A program made the translations under genes and the position numbers. The notes under the pieces were generated by a model. The model was not told the DNA's origin and did not search any database. It worked only from the letters and a program-made list of their open reading frames with translations. A stretch of 64,000 bases of DNA from Lepiota brunneoincarnata (lineage: Eukaryota; Basidiomycota; Agaricomycetes; Agaricales; Agaricaceae): assembly GCA_023014365.1 (NCBI GenBank), contig JAEBUN010000007.1:1612001-1676000 (forward strand), written 5' to 3'. Numbering within the stretch: the stretch's first letter is position 1; every line of letters starts with the position of its first letter. Positions 1-11,336 of the stretch are shown here, in pieces.

Positions 1-269
1 GTAAATTTTATCACAAATTCAATCATTCCTGCGTTGAGCGTGCTACGAAGGTTATAAGCATCTACTGTCTCAAGCAGGTGCTATTGCATCTATTCGTGGT
101 CGGAGTTGGCGGCTTACATCACCCTATTCTTTCATCCGTCTCCCGACTCATACCCCCATTCTCACAAAGAATCAACCCCGAAGCGTATCCCGAAGTTCCA
201 TATATGCGCGTTGTCCGTCGGGAATATTGACAACACCCTCGTCTCTCTGTCCCAGGACCTCTTCGCGTC

Positions 270-2463
270 ATGGTCTCCCCTGATTCCCGGGGATTACCTG
301 AGGCAAAAGAACCAGTTCCGGATGGATACGAGGACTTGAGCAGCAGCGCAGAACCGAAGACTTCTCTGCAGTCTCAATCACCGCCTCGCGAATCAGACGA
401 AAGCGGTGACACCACCTCTCCGGCCACCTCGCCATCTCTGCTGCATCGTGAACCAAAAAGGGGTGCTGAAAGTTCTCCTGCGTCGATTGCTTTTGTTCGC
501 CATCTGCATGCTCGACTCGTAGAGGTACAATTGGAGCAAGAATCTCGCTTGTCCTATAATAGGAACTTGTCGCTTCATCGACGATCTCGCAGTCTCCATG
601 CCTCCCATAAATTTGAGGACACTTCCGGGTCCGGCGTCGACATCCCTTTTGACGGGTTATCAGGGTGCCAAGTTGAGCCCTCCCGTGATACTCGCCTAAA
701 GCGCAAATTAAGCGCTGCAGAAGGTTTACTGTGCGTAGTGTGATCTACTGACTATCTTGTCTTACGATAACTTTGTTAGTGCACCGTTAGGAAACGAGGT
801 TTCGAGTCCCTCAAAAAAAAGATTGAGACGAAACGGAACCGTGCCTTCTACAACACTTATCCTTCGTACTGCAAGCCTGAGGAGAGCCGCGTCGTTGAGG
901 GCAGTAGCTCAGGAAAGTCCTGACAGTTCAGGTTCAACCCGCAGCTCATACAAAATGATTGATTAGTGTGGTAGTGGCCCCGTGGCCGAGGAACTTGTAC
1001 CGACTGTACCCGTAACCCCAGACGAGTTTTCCACTTCCGCCCGAAGGGAGAGTTCACTCAGCTTCGATTCCCATCATAGCCCCATCACGAACAGCATCGC
1101 TCCGCCTCCCTCTGAATGTCGAGACGATGGCAAAAGATTAGATTGGGAAAGTACAAGGAACGAGAAGGAAGAACCTCTGAAAACGACTGCACTCGCTGTG
1201 TCCAGTTTGTCTCGGATAATGAGAACGGAGGCGCGGAAGCGGTCTGTGAATCCGCTCAGCCGAATGCCATAGCTTGGGGAACAAGAGAGGACTGGGAAAG
1301 TTTGCTTGGATTGGGAAGGCAGATACGTGAAGAACGGATCGACTGGCTGCTTCAGGTTTTTCTTTTGCACAATACTGAGGCACTCCCCCTGAGGCGCTGT
1401 TTAGCACCTTCCGGCGGTCAGCGAATCCGGCAGCACCACTTCTTCGTTCTCCTCGACGTCATCTGGGGTTTCGTTGGGCTCTTGCGGCCATCTCTGTTCC
1501 AAAGGTTCCAAATTGAATCTGATAAACCAGTTGACCACATCGCCGGAGACACGATTCCATGCAGCGTGGATGTTCTGCGGTACTTTTATCTTGTGGGGAT
1601 GAGTAAGAAGCTAGGGTGTCCGTATTGACTTTGGAAAACTCCCCACACATTCGGAGACTGTAGCCTGGGATGTAACGCTGGCGAGTCTTGCGATTAGTGT
1701 CAAGGTACGAGAGGGCTTCATAGATGTGTTTGTACTTCTTCCCTGATGCCTTGCAGTTTCATCGAGATTTCTTATCTCCGCTACTCCCAGTCTTCGCTGC
1801 TGACTACATGGATGTCGCACCGCATCACATGGGATATCGAGCGTTCGAGGTAGGGATAGAGATATTCCTTTGGGTCTGCTGACAGATTCCATAGTTCGCC
1901 CAACGGAAAATGCTGAGCACTTTTTCTTACGAACTCGGGGTTACGCCACAGCCGTTTCTCGACCAGGTGTGGGCCGCCCTTCCGTCGCTTCGAAAATTAT
2001 TGGGATTTGATGGAGGGTGGAATCAGGTGAAGAAAGAGACGTGGCGAATCCTACTCAATTCGCTTTATGGTTCACTCTTTTCTCCGCATTGGTCTATTAC
2101 GCTAATCTTCTAACAGCGCCGGATGCGATGAGATTTTCGGTTTCTGTTCTCACCACTGCTGCACTTGCAAGGGCCATCGTTTCCGTCCTCGGCACAGCGG
2201 TACTATTATGAGTCAGATTGGAATAGCTGCTTCAACTTTACTTGCACCGTTCAGGATGGTCCTCAGGGTCTCCGATGTTGCACCGCGCTTTGGAACCGTG
2301 GCCAGGGAGGACGCCGAAGAAGTGATCATCGATGTACAAGCGGTAATTGGGGTCTCGGATGTAAGTGTCTTGTCAATGTGCGAATAAGCTTTCGTGAGCT
2401 TTTATGCAGGCAGAATTTGAGGAATGCCAATGTTGGTTGGGCTCAAATGTTTTATTAGGGTAG
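270..2463 (+). CDS. Cyclin-like protein, multi-exon, frame disturbed
   Basis: Pieces of one + strand gene are seen in several frames. The first exon (ATG at 270) is Ser/Pro/Arg-rich and ends near KRKLSAAEGLL; an intron of about 50 bases follows to about 780. Around 1285-1345 comes REERIDWLLQV, and near 1545 ETRFHAAWM then, in another frame, LRYFYLVG, as in the N-terminal lobe of cyclins. Around 1750-1850 FHRDFLSPLLPVF and APHHMGY, then at 1907-2010 AQRKMLSTFSYELG and LDQVWAALPSLRKLL, match the layout of fungal cyclin C-terminal lobes. It ends near EFEECQCWLGS with TAG at 2461-2463. Cyclins activate CDK kinases. Exon limits are not all resolved, and the switch of frame near 1570 looks like a lost base. 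The family call rests on motif order only; subtype is unknown. It lies just upstream of dim1 on the same strand. Confidence 0.55.
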
Positions 2464-2541
2464 TGGTTCCATTTGTATTTATTTGTAGCGGTGACGCATC
2501 ACAGTCATTTCTGTCCTTGCGTTCGTGCTTGGTACAGCACT

Positions 2542-3264
2542 ATGTCCTACTTCCTCCCGCACCTCCCGTCTGGATGGCACGTCGATGAAGCGATCAAGTC
2601 CGAGGAGGACAGAGTTGTTGTCATTCGATTTGGGCATGATGGGGACTACCAGTGCATGACCATGGACGAGACTCTATACGCAGTGGCGGAGAGGGTGCAG
2701 AACTTTGCCTGTGATCTATTTGGTGGATATCACGGAGGTGCCGGATTTCAACAAGGTGCGCATGCTGTTCCGCGATTGTGCGTTTATGGCTGCACTCATG
2801 GGTCATATGGTAGATGTACGAGTTGTATGACCCTTGCACTGTTATGTTCTTCTATAGGTGCGCGCACCTCATTCATGGCAGGGATGTCAGAGTTAAAGGA
2901 TTTTGAATTTAGAAACAAGCATATCATGATTGACTTGGGCACTGGAAATAACAATAAGATGTGCGTTATTACTCTCTTCTGGTTTACTCATCGAATGTTG
3001 ACCCTGTCGCATGTGGGTATAGTAATTGGCCTATGGATAACAAGCAAGAAGTGAGTATTTCTCCTTTTTCGCATTGATACCTCCGCATGCTAATGATTAT
3101 TCCTGCCGCGGTCCAGCTAATTGATATCATTGAGACTGTATACCGTGGCGCATCAAAGGGGCGTGGTTTGGTCGTCTCGCCGAAAGGTAAGGGGTGCTTT
3201 AAAGCCCTATGGTCGTGGATCTGATCCCCTTGCCGTAGATTATTCGACAAGGTACAGATACTGA
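2542..3264 (+). CDS. dim1: Dim1 / TXNL4A-type U5 snRNP 15 kDa protein, one frameshift
   Basis: Thioredoxin-fold splicing factor of the U5 snRNP in the nucleus. Six exons: 2542-2755, 2814-2857, 2913-2960, 3023-3050, 3117-3186 and 3239-3264, all with GT-AG introns of 55-66 bases. Family blocks in order: GWHVDEAIKSEEDRVVVIRF, VIYLVDITEVPDFNK, MYELYDPCTVMFFY, NKHIMIDLGTGNNNK, IDIIETVYRGASKGRGLV, DYSTRYRY at the C-terminus. The exons add up to 430 bases; without one extra T near 2710 they make 429 bases, which is 142 codons plus stop, the exact family length. The extra base shifts the frame inside exon 1. The usual Trp of the HDWD motif reads Gly (2641-2643). A sequencing error is as likely as a real lesion, since the family is essential in yeasts. 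A degenerate scrap of the 3' part recurs at 34,164. Confidence 0.9.
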
Positions 3265-4201
3265 GATCTGGACCTGTCCTCGGCGCTTTTGGAACGACAT
3301 GGTAGACGGTATACTGCCTGTGCCGGTTGATCCTCTTCATGTGATATATCCAACTTTCCTCTTGTTTCTCAAGTTGATGGTGCTCTCGATGTATCTTCGT
3401 TTAGGGATTCACGCCGTGCTATGCCATTTAGTTGGAATTGATCCTTTGTGCAGTCACGAACTAGTGTGGAACCCCTCCTTGGCTTGGATCTGTGTCTCCC
3501 TAAGTCCGCTACATTACCATCCTCCCTGGCAAGACTCTTTGATTTGCAGGTCCACATTGTCAATGACTTACCGACTCGTAGCTTGTGCAGCCCTATACGA
3601 TGTCACACGCCGCCCCAACCCCTCATGTATACCCTCTGATATTCAGTCGCCACTTCGAGAGGTTTCGTTAAATACAACTACCATAAACGATGCGCAAATG
3701 GCACATTTGCCAAATGCTAGGACATCGTGGACTTCTGCCGAGTCGTCCCTGCATATATTGGTGTCAGATGGCTGTAAGGTCGGGAGCCATAGACCCAACG
3801 ACCTTATATCTGGCCTATTTCCATTCCATTAAGATACTGAGATACGAACTAGGCCATCTGATTGTTCGCCTAGCTGCAAGTGTTGCGACAGAGTGCATTA
3901 GGCCAGCTTGTCATAACTGGCACCTGGAGTCCCGGACCGATGGCTCTGATTGAAGTTAGCCAAGGTAGCGAAGGAATGCGCCTGTATTGGTCCAAAGGTG
4001 ATTTTAACGTGTAAGATGACCGCAGAGCCAAGAGTCAGGGACCAGCGACCATATATTTGCATAGTCTACGCCCCATTTCGTCAATTAACATCTACGAAGG
4101 CTTCGCTTTGGTGGGATCAGTCATTATCGTACCGCATTACAAGTGATCGTGACTACTGGAATTAATTAATAAACATCCGGATCATCCAGCCGCAGAAACG
4201 C
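3265..4201. repeat. Spacer with segments duplicated elsewhere in the window
   Basis: No gene was recognised. About 3,296-3,380 recurs next to the dim1 scrap at 34,291-34,380. About 3,715-4,110 recurs, somewhat changed, at 24,553-24,965, in both cases running into the 3' end of a NACHT gene copy. The shared flanks show that these copies arose by segmental duplication, not by retrotransposition. Confidence 0.7.
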
Positions 4202-6805
4202 TCAAGATGCCTCCTGTGTAAACAAATAGGGAATGTAGTATGTCCAGTGCTGAGATCCATCAGGCGTCTTGAACTCGTACATAAGACACATGCTAGTTTC
4301 ATTACCAAACAGCAGGACCGGCATATCTGGTGAGTGAGCTTGGGCAAACTGCAAATCATCAAGGGCCCGTTGCAGAGGACTGGTGTCCACATTGAACCAC
4401 CAGTACTTATATTCGGAATCATGGTCTATCTGCGTCAGCGCACAACGATCAGCAAACTGCATTTCCCTGATGATGCATCGAATCGCCTCACTGGCTTAGG
4501 CCCCATTCCAGGGAATACGGAATCCCCGCATGTCGAGCATACTTGCCTCGTGGTTGTTGCATTGACAGCGGACATACGTGGCACGCTGTGCTTTGATGTT
4601 GGTGAGGTGAAGTGTTCTGAGGGGGACCTTTCGAAGTAATTGCAATCTTTCAAACTCGGTGCGGATTCGTGCATCCTGGATATCCATAACATAATTAGGG
4701 CCACTTCCATGTGTGAGAAGAAGACACGTACAAGTCGGTGTTGTACATAGTAAAGAAATCGAACGTAAGTTGTCACATCACAGGCAAAGATGGTACGTGA
4801 CCACACCAACTCCAGTGTTTTTGCGATCTGGATCATGTCTGGGTCACGGAGTTTTGGCAGGACTAGTTCAGGGACTATAGCGCCCAATAACTCCTGCAAT
4901 GCTCCACTACTGCACGACGAGCAAGGGCTCGTTGCATGGCCAGTGTTCCCTGGAATGGACCAGGAGAGAGCTACATTGGAGAAAGGAATATCTAGGATTA
5001 CCATCATCATCCATGGTTCGGTTATCTTGCACTGGGTCCTTGGACCACTGAAATGAGACCAGAGTCGAAAAAAAAAAGATTGGCGGGACATACCTGCATA
5101 AATCCTGCTTCACAATTCTGAAACAACATTCAACCTCTTGCTCATCCATGCTCGAAATACCGATGTGAAACCCATGTGACCGGTTGGGATCCTTGAGATA
5201 CTCGTAGAAGGATTGATGATGAACCAGTTAAGTGTTTGTAGGTAGCCTCTTCAGGTCGTGGAACCATGATAATGGAATGAAGTCGATCAAGGGCACTATA
5301 TGCATCCGAGGGCGTCATACCAGCCCAATTGCATAAGAACGCAAAGTTATTTTGCTCTAAGGTTGAGCCATCTCGTAGAATAAGGTGATTGGTGAGTAGC
5401 ACTATTAGTATCAGGTAATATCCCCTTGGGAATCAACGAGAGTATACAGGCATAGAGAGCGTCGAGGTAAGCCAATGGATGTGCCCTGCCTTTCGAAGGC
5501 TGGGTTGAAACATTCTTGATGGCAGCAAGCAATAGCGCAAGCCCAGCGATAGGGTTTCGATGAACCGGATCATCAATAAACTTGACGGCGGTCGATGCGT
5601 ACGCGAACAACCCGACCGCAGCAGCGAAGATCGTGAGAAACTCGTTTTCCGTCGGCCATTGAGAGTAGGTACGCGCAATAGGATCATCCTTTCGAATCCT
5701 TTCAAACTCCTCTCTCAGATAGCGCTCGACATCGGCACAAGCTTGGTCAGAATCATGAGGGACCTCCTCCTTCTCGTAGCTGGGCAGGATGGTTGTGCGG
5801 GCGAACGTGGCTTGCAGATGAGATTCAGGGCGACTTGCAATGACCCAAACGAGGGGCGCATTCGGATATGTGATAGAAAAGGATGAGATGAGATTGATAA
5901 TTTCGCACTGCGCTTGATTGCCTTCGCATTCATCTAAACCAGTCTAGGAATATTAACAAATCACGAGGCCCCTTGTAAATCCCCTTGCGAATAAAGGGTT
6001 CGATGATGAGCCGCGCGAATTGAGTCTTCATCACCTTCCGTGGTAAATCCGGGTCAGCAGCAAATTCTCGGAGGACGAACTCGCGATACGGGAGGTATTT
6101 AACTGCTATCTGGTAGGCGATGGTGATGAATGCTTTGGAGGGATTATTCCGTCCATTGGGTCTTGAAAAGAAGAGTGTTGCACCTAACATCAGATTCGGA
6201 GACTCGTATGCGAATTCAGCGAGAGTCTGCATGATCGCTGATTTGCCGGCTCCGGCGAATCCAACGAACCAGAGGATCCTCTTCTGTCGCTCGTGGTCGT
6301 GCAGCCAGCGCTGGGCTCTTTCTAGGATGCTCATTCGGGTGCCGGGATGGCATTTTGGAGGAGGATCCCGTGAGGAGGAGTCGAACTCTGCATCTCGGAT
6401 TGTGTGACTTGCGAGGGACTTCATTGCTGGTGCAGAGAGCTCCGGATCAACAGCGAGATCTGGCATTCTATGATGAGGGGCGTCACCTTGTTCGTTATTA
6501 TGGTAGTTGACATTCATCACTGGATTTTGTAATATACAATTTGCGTTGGCGAAAAATCCTGGGTTGACGGAGGCAGGGGTGGCGGTGGTGGTGATTCCTT
6601 CATGCCTAGATGCTTCATCATCAAACTTGTGGACCTATTATATGTAAAGAGTTGGTGACCGCATAAAAAATTGAGAGACTATCGGGGCGGGATTGAGACT
6701 AACCTCCGAAACGGCACAGCTCTCTTCGGTACGTCGGCGTCCAAACCACTTAGAAATCTTACGGAAAAAATGAGCTTGATAGGAGTTCTCTGAGGGATGG
6801 GACAT
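4202..6805 (-). pseudogene. NACHT P-loop NTPase (NLR-like), copy A, frameshifted
   Basis: Same gene family as copy B (25,496-29,384), where the exon plan is described. ATG at 6803-6805 begins MSHPSENSYQ. The Walker A motif GFAGAGKSAIMQ lies near 6,250. An extra base near 5,941, inside the Walker B block (LLIFLD, where copy B continues GLDECEG), shifts the frame; a second extra base lies near 5,405. The N-terminal frame also stops early, at MRSPTLYI near 6,640. Exons 2-4 can be traced, with introns ending at the same places as in B, down to the stop at 4,202 after YLFTQEAS. As read it cannot make a full protein. Some of the extra bases might be assembly errors; the early stop near 6,640 argues for real decay. 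Confidence 0.8.
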
Positions 6806-7380
6806 GAGACGCTCGTGACGGCAAGGCAAGGGATGCACTGAGGATGACAGAGGAAAGTTCAAAGCAGAGGATTGCTGAGCGCGCTTATTCTGACGGCATC
6901 ATGTGCATCCCCTCACGACAACCACGTGCGACTAGCCACACGCTTCATCCGAATCTCACTTTCCATCTCATTTTATTTCATGGTTGGTGTCTCTACTTCT
7001 CGCTGTCTTTCACTACAGGTGCTGCTCCACTAACACGTAGAGTACACCACACTACTAGAAACCTCCACAGTTTTTTCGAACCTTTACCCATGTAGATAGT
7101 CCACCTCTCGAGTCCATCTGTTATACTGGACCCACCGTGCCTTGGCACTAGTTTGCTTGTTGCGGCATATAAATGCAGAATGCCAAAAGACATAACATGC
7201 ATGCTATTATGTATGCGATTCATCGAGGATTTGGCCGTACGTCCTCAAGGATGAAGCTACCCGAGGGACCGACGACCGAGCAGAGTGCTATATCAATCCA
7301 CCCGGGTGGTGGCTGGTCGATTGCCTTTGACTAGCAAGTCCAACCCTGGTCATATCGGGGTGCTTGTTTGGTGAGTAGAT
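6806..7380. other. Intergenic, upstream of NACHT copy A
   Basis: Holds the 5' flank of NACHT copy A. No convincing gene or RNA was seen; the short ORFs here are unsupported. Confidence 0.5.
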
Positions 7381-7872
7381 CAATTAACGTCTATGCAGAT
7401 ATCGCACTTGACCATATGCAACCACACCTCTTGAAACCACCAAAACTTATATCCAGAGTCATAGTCTACCCGCATCAGCACACTGTAATGAGTAAAAAAA
7501 GTATTTGCTTGATGATTTCCCCTGTCTTACGGCTTTGAGACCATTCAACCTCTCAGTCATTCCCCCATTCGTGGGTGTGCCTGCCCCGGAGTCGTTGGAT
7601 TCACAACGGACATAGGTAATGTACATTGTTGAGATTATCCAGGTTCAGGTATCTAGTTGGTGTTCCCTGAAACAATCGCAGTCTTTCCAGCTCAGCGCGG
7701 ATTCTCTCATCTTGAGCGCTCACAACATTTCCAGTCAGGATCACGTTATCTGCAGGAAGGGTGTATATACAAGGTAGTGCTGCGTATAGTGCATGAATCA
7801 AATGCAATTCCGGAAAGGCAAGGCAGAGAGGGCGTATGGCCCCACAAGACTCAATGTTTTCGCAATCTCGAT
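7381..7872 (-). pseudogene. NACHT relic E, 3' part, cut by the hAT element
   Basis: The - strand resembles exons 2-4 of the NACHT family: a DYDSGYK-like stretch near 7,450 and an ERIRAELERLRLF stretch near 7,690, parallel to RIRTEFERLQLLR of copy B. The match ends at ATCTCGAT (7,865-7,872), the target duplication of the hAT element. The matching other half continues at 24,303 beyond the element. The relic is much more diverged than copies A-C. Confidence 0.7.
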
Positions 7873-7882
7873 TAGGGATGCC

Positions 7883-8060
7883 GCAGTTCAGTTCTGAACC
7901 AAAGTTCGAACCTGAACTTTTCAGAACCGGACCAAAGTTCGGTCCAAGGTTCGACGCCCGCATAGAACCGGACCTCAAGTCCGGTTCTAGGTTCAGGCAA
8001 GGGGTGTATCTCCCGAACCGTGCTGAACTCAGTTTGAACCGAACTTTTGTTGGTATCATT
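7883..8060. repeat. hAT left subterminal repeats
   Basis: Many short copies, in both orientations, of a motif around GAACCGGAC / GTCCGGTTC and AGGTTC. The right end (24,133-24,300) holds the same kind of cluster. In hAT elements such arrays are usually transposase binding sites; that role is inferred here. Confidence 0.75.
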
Positions 8061-8840
8061 GACTTCAACCCAGGGTCATTCCTGAGGGGCAGGGGTAATT
8101 TGTCAATAACAGGAACTGTTGAACGTTGAACAGGCACTTGACCACAACATTATGACCAGGGGAGAGGCAACGAGCTTGCTATCCCTGCAATAAAAAGGGG
8201 GTAAGATAAGAAAAGAGGGACACAACGAGACAAACCATACATGTCTCCAATGAGGCACATGCATGATGTACCACAAAGTGGGTAGGCGGCAGCAGTGCCA
8301 ATTCCAAGTGCAAGTTGGGGGTGCAAAAAGCTGAAAAGGATAGAGTACAGGAGATTACCCAATGCTACTACTGCAAACTATCAAGGAGATCTCAGAATGT
8401 GTTCTTTGGATGGTTACCGGGGTTTTGAGCGTTTGTGTAATTGAGAGTTGCGAACGACGTGTTTTGAATTATTTGGTAACCTGCATTGATCGGCTGCCGC
8501 CATCTCGATACTGGACCTTGTCTTGATGCCACCATCGCTGCTCGTCGTCCTTCAGCATGGCCTTTGGACCTAAATAACAACTCCCCCCGACTCTCAACAG
8601 CACATAGATCTTGATCGTGTGAAGAAACATCCACAGGTAAGGCTTAGCTTGAATTGCTGGCAATCTGACGTTGCATTGTACCCCAATTACAGGACAGTAC
8701 TGGTACCGTTTACGATCTCATTGGCCCGTACATGCTTGTAATAGAAACATGAAAGAAAGTGAGCACTTTGAGCAAATTTTTTAGGCTGTTGGCTGGCTAT
8801 AAAATCTGATGAGACTTGTCAGTTTTTACTTAGCCCTCTC
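8061..8840. other. hAT 5' non-coding region
   Basis: About 780 bases between the subterminal repeats and the transposase ATG. No gene was recognised; it likely holds the transposase promoter and leader. Confidence 0.5.
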
Positions 8841-10266
8841 ATGGCACCCCCTGATCAATGCGCACTTGCTGCAGACGGAACTTTTCTAGATGCTGCCGAT
8901 ATCACCTTCTATCATGATCCTGACGACGCTACTCCCATTCCCCAAGCTAACTCTACAACTTCATCTACTCCACTCCACCCATTCTTTCGAGGTGGGATTA
9001 TTGCTGGGTCCCGTCGTTCCGTTCGCATCACATGCCCATCAGCACGTGTTACCGACCCTGACAATGTGGAGGCTTTGGTGGCAACGCGCAAGCGATCGGC
9101 GACTGTAACGGTATCAGCTGAAGCGACTCAGCGGGTTGCGCATCAGGTTAAACTCACCGACAGTGACGAAGGGACTGAATGCTGTCATGAATCTGATAAA
9201 GGTGAGATTAATTCAGAGGATGAAGACGACATTGCGACAGGTGGCATACACACTGAAGAAGATGGTGGAGGCCACCCTGATGATGTCGAGCAGGTAGAGG
9301 AGGCATACCGTGCCACAAAGGCTATGGGGGACACTGATCGACAGGTACGTCTTCAATTGTGTCACATACATAGAAAGTAACTTGTTCCCGCCCCCGCAGT
9401 TCCTAAGCAAACGTCGCAAGATCGAACGTACTGCCGATGTCCGAACCATTTTCAAACTTGACAAGAATAGGGTGAATCCTAGCACGGGCAAGGTAGAGGA
9501 AGGGAACTGGTGCACTGTATGCCGGTAAGTTGTTCATCTGATCAACCACACTCGTGACTACTACGCTTTGTAGATTGGCAGGAGTTGCTGAAAAAGATTG
9601 TTTCTTCACCAGGGGCATATCAACACTCCATACTCACATTGCAAGGTACGACATCATCCACACTTCCCCGTTCCAACCCATGTTATTAACTTATCCTCTG
9701 ATAGGAGCCCTGACCATGCCAAACTCTACATGACGCGGTGCAATAAGTTGAACATCACCACCAACCACCGAGCTCTCGCCAAGACTGCAAGTGTCACAAG
9801 TGTCAATGGGTGAGTTGCTTGCATCTATCTCAAGCTATCTCACTGATTTTTATCGAACCTTGCCAGGCTGACACAAGGAAGTCTAGATGGGGTTGTTATA
9901 CACCAACCCCATCCCCCTGCATTCTCAACAGCAGGTCTTCTTGATTACATCATTGAACTTATTGTTGAGGAAGATGAGGTGCATACTTATCTATTTTTAT
10001 TGTGTTTGTCTAAACAGTTTATTTTAGGCATTTCAGTTGGTCGACAAGAGTTCATTTCACCACTTACTGATGTACACGTGACCAACCCTCTCGGAGAAGG
10101 ACATTCCTTACCGCATGAAGATTCGCCAAGAAATTCTCCTTCAGGCGCGTGTGGCAGAGGCAAAAGTGTGCGAAGCTTTGGCAAACATCGAGGGGAAGGT
10201 TTCATTTACCTTTGATACCTGGACCTCTGATGCACAAGATCCGTATCTTTCCATCACGGGTCACTA

Positions 10267-10476
10267 CAGTGACCCACAAAACCGTTCCAATGTTTTGTAC
10301 TTTTGACTTAAAGTAGTAATAGCTCAGTAAATAAAATAGCTAAATTTGTGAATATATTTATAAACATAGCCAAATATGTCATATCTGACCCTGCAAAGTC
10401 GCGTTATGTAATACTTCTAAATGAGGCAATTATGAATTTTGTAATCATTTTAAGTCATTGGAACGGTTTTGTCAAT
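10267..10476 (+). repeat. Tc1-A left terminal inverted repeat
   Basis: About 210 bp, AT-rich, inverse of 13,571-13,780 with scattered changes. Its two borders carry the same 17-base motif in opposite orientation: ACAAAACCGTTCCAATG at the outer end and the inverse at the inner end. Confidence 0.9.
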
Positions 10477-10944
10477 AGTAATTTTTAATACTAATCCAAG
10501 CAATCACATGACTCCGTTGATTGTGAATCAACAAGATCATGTGACCACATGTCTTTGACATATAAATAGATGTGCTGACAGCCATGTCCCATCATTCTCA
10601 ACCCCCCTACCTACCATGAAGCCATTATCTTCTACTCTAAAGCAAACCATCCTCTCTTTGCTAAATTCTCATCATTCCTATACTAAAATTGAGGCAATTA
10701 CTGGTGTTGGGCGCAGTACCATATCCAGGCTAGCCTCTAAAAATTGTTCCAGCCTTACTAAATCACTTGGAGGACGTCCTTCAAAACTCTCTACCACTAA
10801 TATTCAGCATGCTATCCATCTTATCTCTGCTGGCAAGGCTGAAACTGCTGTAGATATAGCCAAATCTCTTGCTCCCATCATTGGAACATCAGTCTCTTCA
10901 CAGACTGTAGCAAGGCATCTCAAACAGGCAGGAATGAAGGCTGT

Positions 10945-11255
10945 TGTAAGGGGACTATACCCCCTTACGCAAGGTACGTCTAGGGGTCTGTGGTTGGGTA
11001 TCCGTGCTCGGCCTCTCTAGCCGATGCCCGATGCCTAAGCCCGGCCTCAGCCTTCAGCCACCCCCATCCCTGAGTCTAACCCACGTGCGACTGACGTTGT
11101 TTGTATATTGTTTGCGTATGTTATGTTCTAGTAGCTACGTAGTGTTTGGCTACCCGGTCTGTGCGCAGGCCTCTATGTATATAAGTAGTGTGGGTGTCGA
11201 TTGTATTCGCCACCCAAATATCAACTTGGTTCCGGTGCTCTTACTTCCCCTAACA
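10945..11255 (+). repeat. 5' LTR of the KH element
   Basis: 311 bp, starts TGTAAGGGG, ends CCCCTAACA. Differs from the 3' LTR at eight positions, all transitions and all within seven CpG sites. Confidence 0.95.
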
Positions 11256-11267
11256 GAATATTTGGGT
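11178..11267 (+). promoter_or_regulatory. TATA box, predicted RNA start and self-primer site of the KH element
   Basis: TATATAAG at 11,178-11,185. About 33 bases on lies ACCCAAATAT (11,212-11,221), near where the RNA should begin. Two bases after the LTR end comes ATATTTGGGT (11,258-11,267), its exact complement, in the usual place of a primer-binding site. In Tf1/sushi elements the RNA 5' end pairs with such a site and primes reverse transcription. The layout is seen; its use is inferred. Confidence 0.8.
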
Positions 11268-11336
11268 CTCTATGCAGACTCGCCAATCTAGCCCTCTGCA
11301 CCCCACCTACCCTGTCTTCTCAGCTCTAACACTAGT

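Noticed and set aside
2473..3054. 193-residue ORF with an early start
   Set aside because: It reads through dim1 introns. The family start is the ATG at 2,542.
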